Shown piece after piece: positions 1 through 9,238 of a DNA stretch of 64,000 nt. This stretch comes from Brucellaceae bacterium (GTDB lineage: Bacteria > Pseudomonadota > Alphaproteobacteria > Rhizobiales > Rhizobiaceae). The number at the start of each line of letters is the position of its first letter. Position 1 is the stretch's first letter. The DNA lies in assembly GCA_020637755.1 (NCBI GenBank), contig JACKJW010000010.1, forward strand, positions 1-64,000, in the 5' to 3' direction. The notes under the pieces were generated by a model. That model saw only the letters and a list, made by a program, of their open reading frames with translations. It was not told the origin of the DNA and ran no database searches. The position numbers and the translations under genes were made by a program.

Positions 1-18
1 AACGCTCAATCATCTGGC

Positions 19-714
19 TCAGGACTGCGTGACCGTCGCCTCGACATGGTCGATCAGGGCGTCGGGCAGACGCAGGCGTCCCGCCAGCATGTCCAGATAA
101 CCGCGCTCGGCGCGCGTCTTCGGGTCGATCGCCAGCCGCGAGGCGGTGTAGAGCTCCACCTTCTGCGCGTCGGTTTTGGCGGCATCCACCAGCCCGTCAA
201 TGTCGACCGGCTGCGACAGTTCGGCTTCAAGGAAGCCGGCTACTTCGTCATCCAGTCCGGCCATGGTGGCACGCTCGGTGATGCGTGCACGCTCGGCCTC
301 GTCAATGTGGCCGTCGGCGCGGGCCGCCGCGATCATGGCGCGCACCAGTGTCAGTGCAAACATGTCCTCGCCCTGCGGGGCCTGCGAGGGATGGAAGGTG
401 GTGTCGGAGGGCGGCGGCAACAGGTCCTGGTCGCCTTCAGCCGCTGCTTCGCCGGGCTTCGATCCGTTCTGATAGTTCTGGTAGGCCTTGTAGGCCAGAC
501 CAGCAACGGCGGCCAGACCGCCAAGCTTGATGGCCGAGCCGGTGACGGCCCGGCCGGCTCCCGTGCCGAGCAGCACGGCAACCAGCGCGCCGGTCGCCAG
601 CGGATTGTCCTTGGCCAGCTGCTTGGCCTGCTCGGCCTTCTCGCCGACGGTCGAGCCGGTGCCGGGGATGGTAGAGCCCAGCAGGTCGCCAAGCAGTTTC
701 TTCGGATCAAGCAT
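19..714 (-). CDS. DUF533 / TerB-like inner-membrane-associated protein (YebE-like)
   Basis: A 231-residue protein. The N-terminal part starts MLDPKKLLGDLLG and carries a Gly/Ala-rich hydrophobic stretch (about residues 40-80) that looks like one or two membrane-associated helices. A linker follows, then an acidic helical domain from about residue 120 with an AAARADGHIDEAER motif typical of the TerB-like fold in DUF533 proteins. Family members such as E. coli YebE are envelope proteins of unknown biochemical role. I chose the ATG at 714 because GGAGGGAC lies just upstream; the longer reading to 792 has no ribosome site and a Cys-rich, non-family N-terminus. It lies downstream of trhO on the same strand with a 90-bp gap, so co-transcription is possible. 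The family call is fairly sure; the function is unknown. Confidence 0.85.
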   Translation of the reverse strand: MLDPKKLLGDLLGSTIPGTGSTVGEKAEQAKQLAKDNPLATGALVAVLLGTGAGRAVTGSAIKLGGLAAVAGLAYKAYQNYQNGSKPGEAAAEGDQDLLPPPSDTTFHPSQAPQGEDMFALTLVRAMIAAARADGHIDEAERARITERATMAGLDDEVAGFLEAELSQPVDIDGLVDAAKTDAQKVELYTASRLAIDPKTRAERGYLDMLAGRLRLPDALIDHVEATVTQS

Positions 715-804
715 GAAAGTCCCTCCTCTGGGTTCCGGATGAACCAGAAGTAGGAACACGCATTTGGCGATACAATGACAGGAGGTGGGCAAGCCCGGCT
801 TTTT

Positions 805-1761
805 TTACGTCTCGCCGTCGGCGCGCACACCGACATGGCGCTCGCCACGCGCCTCCGCCGCACACACCTGACGATGCCGCTCGGCATAGCGCAGACGGTC
901 GTTGTCGGAGCGCTCGCCGATGCAATGCGGGCAGGATATGCCCTCCACATAGTCCGGGGACCGGCACTCTTCGGGCATCAGCGGATGACGGCAGGCACGG
1001 CAAAGGATCGCCTGACCTTCCTCCAGTCCGTGACCGACCGAGACCCTCTCGTCGAACACGAAGCACTCGCCGTCCCACAGGCTTTCGGCGGCGGGCACCT
1101 CCTCCAGATATTTCAGGATGCCGCCCTTCAGGTGGAACACCTCGCCAAGGCCGAGCGAACGCACATAGGCCGTGGCCTTTTCGCAGCGGATGCCACCGGT
1201 GCAGAACATGGCAACCTTCTTGCCGGCCAGCAGGTTGTGATGGCGCTCCACCCAATCGGGAAACTCACGGAAGGTCTTTGTCTGCGGATCAAGGGCGCCC
1301 CGGAAGGTCCCGATCGCATATTCATAGTCGTTGCGGGTGTCGACGACGACCGTATCGGGATCGGAAATGAGAGCATTCCAGTCCGCCGGTTCCACATAGG
1401 CACCGGTGCCGGCCAGCGGATCGACATCCGGCACACCCATGGTGACGATCTCCTTCTTCAGCCGCACCTTCATGCGATGGAAGGGCATGGCTTCGGCGGC
1501 GGAGTATTTCAACTCCATGCCGTCAAGGCCGATCTGTTCCGACAGCCAGGCGATGAGCCGGGCAATCGCACTGTCCGTTCCCGCAACGGTGCCGTTGATC
1601 CCCTCGCGCGCCAGCAGCAGCGTCCCGTGGATGCCTTCACGCTGGCACAGCGCCGTCAGCGGCTCGCGCATCGCCTCATGCTGCGCAAGACGGCAGAATT
1701 TGTAGAGCGCGGCGACCTTGAATGGCCCCTGCTCCTTGGTTGTTTGACGGCTCTGTTCCAT
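805..1761 (-). CDS. trhO: tRNA uridine(34) hydroxylase, rhodanese type
   Basis: A 318-residue protein of the YceA/TrhO family, which hydroxylates U34 of certain tRNAs as the first step towards 5-(carboxy)methoxyuridine. The order is the family's: an N-terminal acylphosphatase-like domain (about 12-105), then a rhodanese domain (about 118-220) with the catalytic-loop motif CTGGIRCEKA, whose first Cys is residue 187. The C-terminal tail holds CxxC pairs (CRAC, CPHC) that could bind zinc, as often seen in alphaproteobacterial members. The start at 1761 gives a normal family length; the 83-residue upstream extension is Arg/Cys-rich and overlaps the divergent muramidase promoter. It acts in the cytosol. 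I see no regulatory signal. Confidence 0.92.
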   Translation of the reverse strand: MEQSRQTTKEQGPFKVAALYKFCRLAQHEAMREPLTALCQREGIHGTLLLAREGINGTVAGTDSAIARLIAWLSEQIGLDGMELKYSAAEAMPFHRMKVRLKKEIVTMGVPDVDPLAGTGAYVEPADWNALISDPDTVVVDTRNDYEYAIGTFRGALDPQTKTFREFPDWVERHHNLLAGKKVAMFCTGGIRCEKATAYVRSLGLGEVFHLKGGILKYLEEVPAAESLWDGECFVFDERVSVGHGLEEGQAILCRACRHPLMPEECRSPDYVEGISCPHCIGERSDNDRLRYAERHRQVCAAEARGERHVGVRADGET

Positions 1762-1888
1762 GGCCCTGCACCTACGCCGCCAGCCCCGCTCGCGCAAGAC
1801 CGGACACGCCGCGCCGCCGCACCGCTTTGTCCACGGCAGCCGAAACGCGGCGAGACTTTGGCCCACCGCACAAGACAGGAGCCAGACC

Positions 1889-2782
1889 ATGATCCCGCAA
1901 TCCGTCATCCCCGAGATCGCCGCAGCAGCGCGCGCAGCCGGACACGACCCCGCAGCCATCCTTGCCATCGCGGAGGTCGAGAGCGGCGGCAAGGTGTTTG
2001 CTCGCGTCAATGGCCGCGACGAACCGCTGATCCGCTTCGAGGGCCACTACTTCGACCGCAGGCTGACCGGGCGGACCCGCGACATTGCCCGCGCGGCCGG
2101 CCTGGCCGATCCGCGGGCCGGCAAGGTCGCCAATCCGTCATCGCAGGCTGCGCGCCATGCCCTGCTGGCCCGCGCCGAAGCCATTGACGCCAAGGCCGCC
2201 CGCGAAAGCTGTTCCTGGGGCATCGGGCAGGTGATGGGCGCCCACTGGGCCTGGCTCGGCTATGCCAGCGTCGAGGCGCTCGTTGCCGAGGCCCGCGAGG
2301 GAGCGGGCGGACAGGTGCGCCTGATGCTGAAATTCATCGCCAAGGCCGGGCTCGCCAAGGCATTGGAGAGCCGCGACTGGGCGGCCTTTGCACGCGGCTA
2401 CAACGGCCCGGCCTTCGCAGCCAGCGGCTACCACACCAAGCTCGCCGCCGCGTGCCTCCGCTACAGCTCCTTGCAACGGGACCCGCCCTCGCGCGGTCTC
2501 GGGCGCGGTGACAAGGGCAAGGCGGTCATGCATCTTCAGCGGCGCCTCACTGTCGCCGGCTACCCGGTCCGGATCGACGGGCAGTTCGGGGCCGCAACCG
2601 AAGCCGCGCTGAACCGCTTCCGTCAGGCCAGCGGGCTTGCTCCTGACGGGCGCTTCGATGACGCCGCTGCCGCCGCGTTGGAAAAATCCATGCCGCTTGG
2701 TCCCGGCCGCGCCGGCCTCTGGACATTGATCCGGCGCCTGCTCGGGTTCATTGTTTCCCTGAGGGCGCTGCAAAAGCGGTAA
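1889..2782 (+). CDS. N-acetylmuramidase (DUF3380) with C-terminal peptidoglycan-binding domain
   Basis: A 297-residue protein. Residues about 10-185 match the N-acetylmuramidase/DUF3380 family of phage-type endolysins: the AEVESGGKVF segment holds the likely catalytic Glu, followed by RFEGHYFDRRL and the SCSWGIGQVMG loop. Residues about 225-285 form a PG_binding_1 repeat (LQRRL, IDGQFG, RFRQASGLAPDG). There is no signal peptide, so like an endolysin it would need another route across the inner membrane, or it ends in a weak anchor: the last 25 residues (LIRRLLGFIVSLRAL) are hydrophobic and basic. No holin or phage gene is adjacent, so it looks like a domesticated endolysin or a housekeeping wall enzyme. 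The ATG at 1889 follows ACAGGAG; the longer in-frame start overlaps the trhO promoter. Confidence 0.85.
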   Translation: MIPQSVIPEIAAAARAAGHDPAAILAIAEVESGGKVFARVNGRDEPLIRFEGHYFDRRLTGRTRDIARAAGLADPRAGKVANPSSQAARHALLARAEAIDAKAARESCSWGIGQVMGAHWAWLGYASVEALVAEAREGAGGQVRLMLKFIAKAGLAKALESRDWAAFARGYNGPAFAASGYHTKLAAACLRYSSLQRDPPSRGLGRGDKGKAVMHLQRRLTVAGYPVRIDGQFGAATEAALNRFRQASGLAPDGRFDDAAAAALEKSMPLGPGRAGLWTLIRRLLGFIVSLRALQKR

Positions 2783-2845
2783 AGGCGAATGGACAGGTGC
2801 CCCGGCAGTTGTTAAATCGATTGAAAACTTCCCGGAGCGTGCGCC

Positions 2846-3493
2846 ATGGCCCTTGTCAAGAAAACCGAACTGCTGCTGTCGATCCTCGAAGGCCAGCCCG
2901 TCATCCCGGTGATCAAGCTGGACGACCTGTCCGCCGCGGTGCCGCTGGCCCGCGCATTGGCCAGGGGCGGGCTGCCGGCAATCGAGATCACGCTGCGTAC
3001 GCCTTCCGCCATCGACGCCATCAGGCTGGTCGCCGACGAGGTCGAAGAGGCCATCGTCGGCGCGGGGACCATCCTGTCGGCCCGTCAGTACGACCAGGCG
3101 GTGGATGCCGGAGCGAAATTCATCGTCAGCCCCGGCACGACCATCGAGTTGCTGGAAGCTGCCCGTTCCTCCTCCGTGCCCTTCCTGCCTGGTGCCAACA
3201 CGCCGTCGGAGATCATGTCGATGCGCGAAGAAGGCTATTCGGTGATGAAATTCTTTCCCGCCGGACAGTCCGGCGGTGCGGACTACCTCAAGGCGCTGGC
3301 CTCGCCGCTGGCCGGGGTCCGCTTCTGCCCGACCGGCGGCATTTCAAGCTCCAATGCGCGCGACTACCTGTCGCTCCCGAACGTTATCTGCGTCGGCGGC
3401 TCGTGGGTGGCGCCCGACGATCTGGTCACGAAGGGTGACTGGGATGGGATCGAGGCGCTTGCGCGTGCAGCCGCCGCTCTTCGGGCCGGCTGA
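2846..3493 (+). CDS. eda: 2-dehydro-3-deoxy-phosphogluconate (KDPG) aldolase
   Basis: A 215-residue class I aldolase of the KDPG/KHG family. It cleaves 2-keto-3-deoxy-6-phosphogluconate to pyruvate and glyceraldehyde-3-phosphate, the last step of the Entner-Doudoroff pathway. Visible motifs are EITLRT with the catalytic Glu (residue 48), GAGTILS, FLPGANTPSE, KFFPAG with the Schiff-base Lys (residue 135), and CPTGGIS near the phosphate site. Length and motif order fit the family. The start at 2846 follows GGAGCGTGCGCC. No edd or sugar kinase is adjacent, so it stands alone; a role with other 2-keto-3-deoxy acids cannot be excluded. Confidence 0.93.
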   Translation: MALVKKTELLLSILEGQPVIPVIKLDDLSAAVPLARALARGGLPAIEITLRTPSAIDAIRLVADEVEEAIVGAGTILSARQYDQAVDAGAKFIVSPGTTIELLEAARSSSVPFLPGANTPSEIMSMREEGYSVMKFFPAGQSGGADYLKALASPLAGVRFCPTGGISSSNARDYLSLPNVICVGGSWVAPDDLVTKGDWDGIEALARAAAALRAG

Positions 3494-3543
3494 GCAGCCT
3501 GCCGGGCATCTGGGCGCGCGGCCGGGACCCGCTTTGCACGCCT

Positions 3544-5298
3544 TCAGTTCGTCGAGGAAAACTTCACGACCGACAGGAAGGTAACCGCCTTGCCGGTAAA
3601 CCGGTTGGCGTTCTCCTGCCGGGCACCGGGCGTAAAGCCGCTTGCCAGCACCGTCGAGGGCGCGGCACGCAGTGCCGGCGACGTGCGCGGCGGGCTGGCA
3701 GGCTGCGGCACGGATCCAGCCTGCAAGGCGAAACGGGCACTGTCGCGCTCGATCGGCTTTTCAACCGAACGCGGCGCCGGACGGGCAGCCGTCGCGTCGG
3801 GCCGCGAGGTCTTGTCGGTGGTGCGCGCACCCGAAAGCACTCGCTCGGTGCGCTCGGCCGGGTCCTGCGCACCACGGATTGCCGATAGCGGCGAGGCGGT
3901 CACCCGCGCGCCCTTGCCCGTCACGGCAAGATCGCGCGTTGCCGGACGCTCGGACGGAAGTGCCGCGATCACCGTTTCAGCTGGAGCGCGCTCCGGACGC
4001 TGGCCGGGCAGCGGAATGGCGGAAGGCTTCGGCTCCACATCGGCCTCGGCGAGCGCGGTCAGGATTTCACGCGAACCGGTTTCGGGGCGCGGCGTCGGCG
4101 CAATGGACGTCACGACCCGGCCCGCCTGCTCGTTTCCGGCATTGAGGGCCGCAACCAGCTCCTCACCGCCGGTATCGGGAATTTGCGCAGGCGTGTAAGC
4201 GGGACGGCGCGTCGGAAGCGGGATGTCGGCCACCACGACCGGTTCATCCTGCGGCGCGGCCGGTTCGGCCTGCTGAGGCGCACCCACATCGGCGGAGGGG
4301 CGCGGCGGCGCACGCTCGGCAAAGACCGGAGCGGGAACAGCACTGCGCGGCAGGGCCGCCATCAGGGTTTCCGCGCTCTTCTCGCGTTCAGGCGCAGGCT
4401 CGGGCGCAGCTGCCGCAGGCGGCTCGGCAGGAGCGGCTGCCGGGGCAGCGGGTGCCGCCGGACGCGGCTTGGGCGTGACCCGGGCAACTTCGCCGCTGAC
4501 TTCCTCTTCCTCATCCGCACCTCCGAACAGGGCGGCCAGAAGACCCTTGCCGGAGCGCGAGTTGGAGGCAACCGCCGTTGACTTGTCGATACTGACGGGC
4601 GCGCCACGCCGCTGCTTGTACTCCGCCATCGCCTGGCTGTAGCCCGGCATCGGCCGGCCGTCAGCGGGCAGGTGCAGCGTCTTGCCGTCGGGGAAAAGGC
4701 GCGCCAGCTCGGTGCGGGTCATGCGCGGCCAGGCGCGCACATTGCCCACGTCGAGGTGAACGAAGGGCGAGCCGGAACGCGGATAATAGCCCACGCCGCC
4801 GCCCTGGATCTTGAAGCCCGCCTCGCGCAGCCTGGAAAGCTTCACGCCGGGAATGAAGAAGTCCATGGCCTTGCCCAGCATGTGCTGGCTCTTCTTGGCC
4901 TGGCCGCCACGCGTACGGCGCAGCATCTCGTTGGTCGCAGGCGAACGGTAGCCGGAAACAACATGGATGTAGTCACGCGCACCGACCGACCGGTAGGCTT
5001 CCCACACCACGTCGAAAAGGCGCGGATCCATCTTGGTCGGCTCGTTGCGCCGCCAGTCGCGCAGGAACCGGTTGAGCTGGTTGAGCCCGCTCTGAAGGTA
5101 GCGGCCGTTCTTCTTGAAGGTGATCTCGGCCTTCTCGCCGGTGTGGATGTAGTAGAGCTTGAGCGTACGGGTTTCGGCCGAGGCCGCATTGGCGGCGAAG
5201 GCAAGCAGGACGCCCGCAAAAACCAGGCGCGCAAGCCATGCAAAGGCCCGCTGAACTGCGTGCGATTCGCGCGTGCTGCTCGCCATTTCCTTCGCCAC
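3544..5298 (-). CDS. DUF882 (YcbK/peptidase M15-like) periplasmic protein with long low-complexity tail
   Basis: A 584-residue exported protein. Residues about 14-41 form a signal peptide ending near AASAET. Residues about 45-190 are the DUF882/M15-like domain, which resembles D-Ala-D-Ala carboxypeptidases: SGYRSPATNE, KKSQHMLGKAMDF (zinc-ligand His and Asp) and FVHLDVG (second His). The remaining 390 residues are Pro/Ala/Glu/Arg-rich, with repeated PxPxxRPE units (IPLPTRRPA, IPLPGQRPE), probably a disordered cell-wall or envelope linker. The start is a GTG at 5298 with AAGGCGG eight bases upstream; an ATG at 5286 is possible but sits directly on GAAGGAA with no spacing. The likely role is peptidoglycan maturation; the substrate is not known. 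Confidence 0.82.
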   Translation of the reverse strand: MAKEMASSTRESHAVQRAFAWLARLVFAGVLLAFAANAASAETRTLKLYYIHTGEKAEITFKKNGRYLQSGLNQLNRFLRDWRRNEPTKMDPRLFDVVWEAYRSVGARDYIHVVSGYRSPATNEMLRRTRGGQAKKSQHMLGKAMDFFIPGVKLSRLREAGFKIQGGGVGYYPRSGSPFVHLDVGNVRAWPRMTRTELARLFPDGKTLHLPADGRPMPGYSQAMAEYKQRRGAPVSIDKSTAVASNSRSGKGLLAALFGGADEEEEVSGEVARVTPKPRPAAPAAPAAAPAEPPAAAAPEPAPEREKSAETLMAALPRSAVPAPVFAERAPPRPSADVGAPQQAEPAAPQDEPVVVADIPLPTRRPAYTPAQIPDTGGEELVAALNAGNEQAGRVVTSIAPTPRPETGSREILTALAEADVEPKPSAIPLPGQRPERAPAETVIAALPSERPATRDLAVTGKGARVTASPLSAIRGAQDPAERTERVLSGARTTDKTSRPDATAARPAPRSVEKPIERDSARFALQAGSVPQPASPPRTSPALRAAPSTVLASGFTPGARQENANRFTGKAVTFLSVVKFSSTN

Positions 5299-5532
5299 TC
5301 GTCCCGCCTTGCGGCTATCGTTTTTCGTCCCCGGACACGCCGGGCGTGATACCGGACATGTTCCGACAGAATGGTTAATCAGCGCTTATTGTTCAAAAAT
5401 GCGGTGTAACGATGGCAAGTGCCGACGCTGGCCCGAGCCGAATGCATTCATGGCAAACAAGGTGTTAACCCGTCCATGGAGACATTAGGACCGGCTTGCT
5501 GGACGAACCTTGATCCTGATCAGGCTGGAGCC

Positions 5533-7107
5533 TTATCCGGCCAGCCGCTCGGCACGCACGTCCTCGGGCTCGATATCGTATTCCTTGAGCTTGCGATAGA
5601 GGGTCGAGCGCCCGATGCCGAGACGCCGCGCCACCTCGCTCATCTGCCCTTCGTAGTGCAGGATGGCGAGCCGGATCATCTCGTGTTCCACGTCGGCAAG
5701 CGCCCGCACTTCGCCCTCGCTGTCCAGCGCCTCGATGTGGACGGCCGGCTGCACGGATGCGCCGGTCTCCGCAAACGGCTCCGGCTGGATGGAAGCCGGG
5801 CGCGGCAAGTCGATCACCCGGGCCGCCGGTTGCTCCGCGGGCCGCGCGGCCGCAACCGGCGCCTGCTGCATGAAAGGCAACGGCGGCATGTGGGCCGACG
5901 GGTCCCCGGCCACACCTTCAACCTGCGTGCGGATCTGCGGAAATTCGTCGATCGTCAGCTCCGGCCCGTCGGCCAGCACCACGGCGCGGAAGACGGCGTT
6001 CTCGAGCTGGCGGATATTGCCCGGCCAGTCATAGGCCGCCAGCATGGCCAACGCCTCCTGCGAGACCGTGCGTACCGGGCAGGACTCGTCAGCCTGGCGG
6101 TGACGTTCGATGAAGTGGCGCACCAGCCAGCCAATGTCGTCGCGGCGCTCGCGCAACGGCGGTACGCGGATCGGGAAGACATTGAGACGGTAATAGAGGT
6201 CCTCGCGGAACTTCTGGTCGCGCACCGCCTGCATCAGGTCACGGTGGGTCGCTGAGATGATGCGGATATCGACCTTGTGCGATCTGGCCGAACCGACCGG
6301 ATCGACCTCGCCTTCCTGTACCGCGCGCAGCAACTTCACCTGGGCGTCCAGCGGCAGATCACCGATCTCGTCAAGGAACAGCGTGCCGCCATTGGCCTCC
6401 ATGAACTTGCCGGTGTGCTTTTCGGTCGCGCCCGTGAAGGCCCCCTTCTCGTGGCCGAACAGGATGCTCTCGACAAGGTTTTCCGGGATTGCACCGCAAT
6501 TGACGGTGACAAAGGGTTTTGATGACCGGTCGCCGGATCCCTGGATGGCGCGAGCAACGAGCTCCTTGCCGGTGCCCGATTCCCCTTCGATCATGATGGG
6601 GATCATCGAGGCGGCCGCTTTCCGGGCCAGCGTCAGCACGCGGTCCATGGCCGGCGATTGCGTGATGATGTCCTTGAAGGTGATGGTGCCGGCCTGCGGG
6701 CGGCGCTTCTGGCGTGCCGCTTCCCCCGCCTTGGCATCAACCTTGAGCGCCGCGGCAAAGGCGGCGGCAAGCCGGTCGGGCGAAGCGGGCTTGACCACGA
6801 AATCGAAAGCCCCCGCGCGCATGGCCGCGATCACCGTGTCGATGCTGCCCTTGGCCGTCTGCACGATCACCGGCATCTCCAGACCGCTCTCGCGCATGCG
6901 CGCAAGCGTCGCCAGACCGTCCATGCCCGGCATCACGAGATCCAGCAGCACTGCCGATACGCGGCCGCCATCCGGCCCCGTCAGCGCCTCCAGCGCGGCT
7001 TCTCCGCTGCCGGCCTGCTCGACACGATAGCCCGCCTTTTCCAGCGCAGCCTGCGCAAGGCGCCGCTGCACGGGATCGTCATCGACGGTCAGGATCGTGT
7101 GTGTCAT
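5533..7107 (-). CDS. Sigma-54-dependent response regulator, NtrC family
   Basis: A 524-residue activator with three domains. The receiver domain (1-120) has acidic residues D9-D11 and the phosphoacceptor D56 in LLDLVMPGMDG. The AAA+ sigma-54 interaction domain (about 150-390) has Walker A GESGTGKE, the GAFTGA loop that contacts sigma-54, and LFLDEIGD. A Fis-type helix-turn-helix follows at the C-terminus (VARRLGIGRSTLYRKL). A Pro/Ala-rich linker of about 60 residues precedes the HTH. It should activate RpoN promoters when phosphorylated, but no histidine kinase lies nearby and no sigma-54 promoter was recognised around it, so its stimulus and targets are unknown. All key catalytic residues are present. 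It resembles the TacA-type orphan regulators of alphaproteobacteria. Confidence 0.9.
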   Translation of the reverse strand: MTHTILTVDDDPVQRRLAQAALEKAGYRVEQAGSGEAALEALTGPDGGRVSAVLLDLVMPGMDGLATLARMRESGLEMPVIVQTAKGSIDTVIAAMRAGAFDFVVKPASPDRLAAAFAAALKVDAKAGEAARQKRRPQAGTITFKDIITQSPAMDRVLTLARKAAASMIPIMIEGESGTGKELVARAIQGSGDRSSKPFVTVNCGAIPENLVESILFGHEKGAFTGATEKHTGKFMEANGGTLFLDEIGDLPLDAQVKLLRAVQEGEVDPVGSARSHKVDIRIISATHRDLMQAVRDQKFREDLYYRLNVFPIRVPPLRERRDDIGWLVRHFIERHRQADESCPVRTVSQEALAMLAAYDWPGNIRQLENAVFRAVVLADGPELTIDEFPQIRTQVEGVAGDPSAHMPPLPFMQQAPVAAARPAEQPAARVIDLPRPASIQPEPFAETGASVQPAVHIEALDSEGEVRALADVEHEMIRLAILHYEGQMSEVARRLGIGRSTLYRKLKEYDIEPEDVRAERLAG

Positions 7108-7245
7108 CGTCTCGGCCTTGTCGGGTTGGGCTCATGGCATTAAGTCATGGACCAACTTGGCACAGCGCCATGAACATAGGCTCAAGAAACGCGGTCAAAC
7201 GGCCCTTGACGGAATGGTCCGCATTTTAGGCAAACGGAGTTTTCC

Positions 7246-9087
7246 ATGATCCATTCCCGCCAGCCCGGATCCGTACGGGCCGCTGCCTCCGATGCCGGTG
7301 CGGCGGTGCTCGGCGACCTGCCCGAATGGAATCTTTCCGACCTCTATCCCGCCATGGACAGCGCCGAACTCAAGCGCGACCTGGCAGAGGCCGCCACCCG
7401 CGCAAAGACTTTCGAGGGCGCCTGGAAGGGCAGGCTCGAAGAGGCGGCCGGCAAGACCGGTGAGGCCGGTCTCGGCGGGGCGCTTCGCCAGTATGAAGCG
7501 CTGGAAGAACTGATGGGCCGCATCATGTCCTATGCCGGCCTGCTCTATGCCGGGGACACGTCCGATCCGGCGCGTGCCAAGCTCTATGGCGACCTGTCGG
7601 AAAAGATCACCGATGCCGCCGCGCACCTGCTGTTCTTCGCGCTGGAACTCAACCGCATTCCGGACGAAACGGTCGAGGCCGCGCTCGATGCCGACCCCGC
7701 CTTCGGCCACTACCGGCCCTGGGTGACGGACCTGCGCAAGGACAAGCCCTACCAGTTGGAAGACCGGGTGGAGCAGCTCTTCCTGGAAAAATCCGTCACC
7801 GGCCGCGGCGCCTGGAACCGCCTGTTCGACGAGACGCTTTCGGCCCTGCGTTTCGAGGTGGACGGCCAGACCCTGCCCATGGAGCCGGTGCTGACGCTGA
7901 TGCAGGACGCCGATCCGCTCAAGCGCAAGGCGGCTGCCGGGGCGGTCGCGAAAACGCTTGGCAACAATCTGCGCCTCTTCACCCACATCACCAACACACT
8001 CGCCAAGGACAAGGACATCACCGACCGCTGGCGCGGCTTCGATGACATCGCCGACAGCCGGCATCTGGCCAACCGCGTGGAGCGCGAGGTTGTCGACGCC
8101 CTGGCAGCCGCCGTGAAGGCGGCCTATCCGCGCATCTCGCACCGCTATTATGCCATGAAGGCGCGCTGGCTGGGCATGGACAAGCTGAACCACTGGGACC
8201 GCATCGCGCCACTTCCCGAAACGCCGAAGGCCGTCATCCCGTGGGACAAGGCACGCGAGACGGTGTTGAAAGCCTATGGCGGCTTCGCGCCGGAAATGGC
8301 CGAGATCGCCGGCCGCTTCTTTGACCGCAACTGGATCGATGCGCCGTCTCGTCCCGGCAAGTCCCCCGGCGCCTTTGCCCACCCGACCGTTCCCTCCGCC
8401 CACCCCTATGTGCTGCTGAACTATCTCGGCAAGCCGCGCGACGTGATGACGCTTGCCCATGAGCTGGGCCACGGCGTCCATCAGGTGCTGGCCGGCGAAC
8501 AGGGCGCGCTGATGGCCTCAACCCCGCTGACGCTCGCCGAGACCGCTTCCGTCTTCGGCGAGATGCTGACCTTCCGCTCGCTGCTTGAAGCGACCACCGA
8601 CAAGCGCGAGCGCAAGGCCATGCTGGCCCAGAAGGTGGAGGACATGATCGGCACGGTCGTGCGACAGATCGCCTTCTACGAATTCGAGCGCCGCATCCAC
8701 ACCGCGCGCCGCGATGGCGAACTGACCTCCGAACAGATCGGCCAGATCTGGGTGGAAGTGCAGGGCGAAAGCCTCGGACCGTCCGTGGTGCTGCATCCGG
8801 GCTACGAGACCTTCTGGGCCTACGTGCCGCACTTCATCCACTCGCCCTTCTACGTCTATGCTTACGCCTTCGGCGACTGTCTGGTGAATTCGCTCTACGC
8901 GGTCTACCAGAACGCTGAAAGCGGCTTCCAGCAGAAGTATTTCGACATGCTGCGCGCCGGCGGCACCAAGCATCACTCGGAACTCCTGGCCCCCTTCGGG
9001 CTGGATGCCTCCGATCCGGGCTTCTGGTCGAAGGGGCTTGCCGTCATCGAGGGGCTGATCGACGAGCTGGAGGCGATGGAGGCGTAA
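7246..9087 (+). CDS. pepF: M3 family oligoendopeptidase F
   Basis: A 613-residue cytosolic zinc metallopeptidase of the M3B (PepF) group, which cleaves oligopeptides of roughly 7-17 residues. The helical N-terminal half (about 30-200) is typical. The catalytic motif LAHELGHGVHQ gives HExxH with its first His at residue 405, and the third ligand Glu lies downstream in TLAETASVFGEM. Late motifs YVPHFIHSPFYVYAYAFG are also family-typical and line the substrate groove. Length matches PepF (about 600). The ATG at 7246 follows GGAG. It is divergent from the NtrC-type regulator; the 138 bp between them shows no clear operator. It stands alone, with no peptide transporter nearby. Confidence 0.93.
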   Translation: MIHSRQPGSVRAAASDAGAAVLGDLPEWNLSDLYPAMDSAELKRDLAEAATRAKTFEGAWKGRLEEAAGKTGEAGLGGALRQYEALEELMGRIMSYAGLLYAGDTSDPARAKLYGDLSEKITDAAAHLLFFALELNRIPDETVEAALDADPAFGHYRPWVTDLRKDKPYQLEDRVEQLFLEKSVTGRGAWNRLFDETLSALRFEVDGQTLPMEPVLTLMQDADPLKRKAAAGAVAKTLGNNLRLFTHITNTLAKDKDITDRWRGFDDIADSRHLANRVEREVVDALAAAVKAAYPRISHRYYAMKARWLGMDKLNHWDRIAPLPETPKAVIPWDKARETVLKAYGGFAPEMAEIAGRFFDRNWIDAPSRPGKSPGAFAHPTVPSAHPYVLLNYLGKPRDVMTLAHELGHGVHQVLAGEQGALMASTPLTLAETASVFGEMLTFRSLLEATTDKRERKAMLAQKVEDMIGTVVRQIAFYEFERRIHTARRDGELTSEQIGQIWVEVQGESLGPSVVLHPGYETFWAYVPHFIHSPFYVYAYAFGDCLVNSLYAVYQNAESGFQQKYFDMLRAGGTKHHSELLAPFGLDASDPGFWSKGLAVIEGLIDELEAMEA

Positions 9088-9238
9088 GCAGTCCCCGCCA
9101 GTCGCCTGCCCCCGTTCCGGCTGCCTTCGGGGACGGCGCAGCCTTAACCCTGCGCCTTGTTTCAGCTTTATTGTGACAGCCTTATGTGCTTTTGCTGGGA
9201 GCCTCGCCCGGCATCATGAACATGGAGCGTCTTGAAAA

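Noticed and set aside
5375..5390. A CtrA-like TTAA-N7-TTAT site upstream of the DUF882 gene
   Set aside because: Second half differs from TTAAC and similar matches occur by chance; kept only as a note.
5510..5523. An FNR-like site TTGATCCTGATCAG
   Set aside because: One base off in the conserved half site, far (about 210 bases) from the nearest start and at the end of the NtrC-type gene.
9088..9238. A polyamine-linked leader or riboswitch before homospermidine synthase
   Set aside because: No convincing conserved hairpin or terminator; the 151-bp gap looks ordinary.
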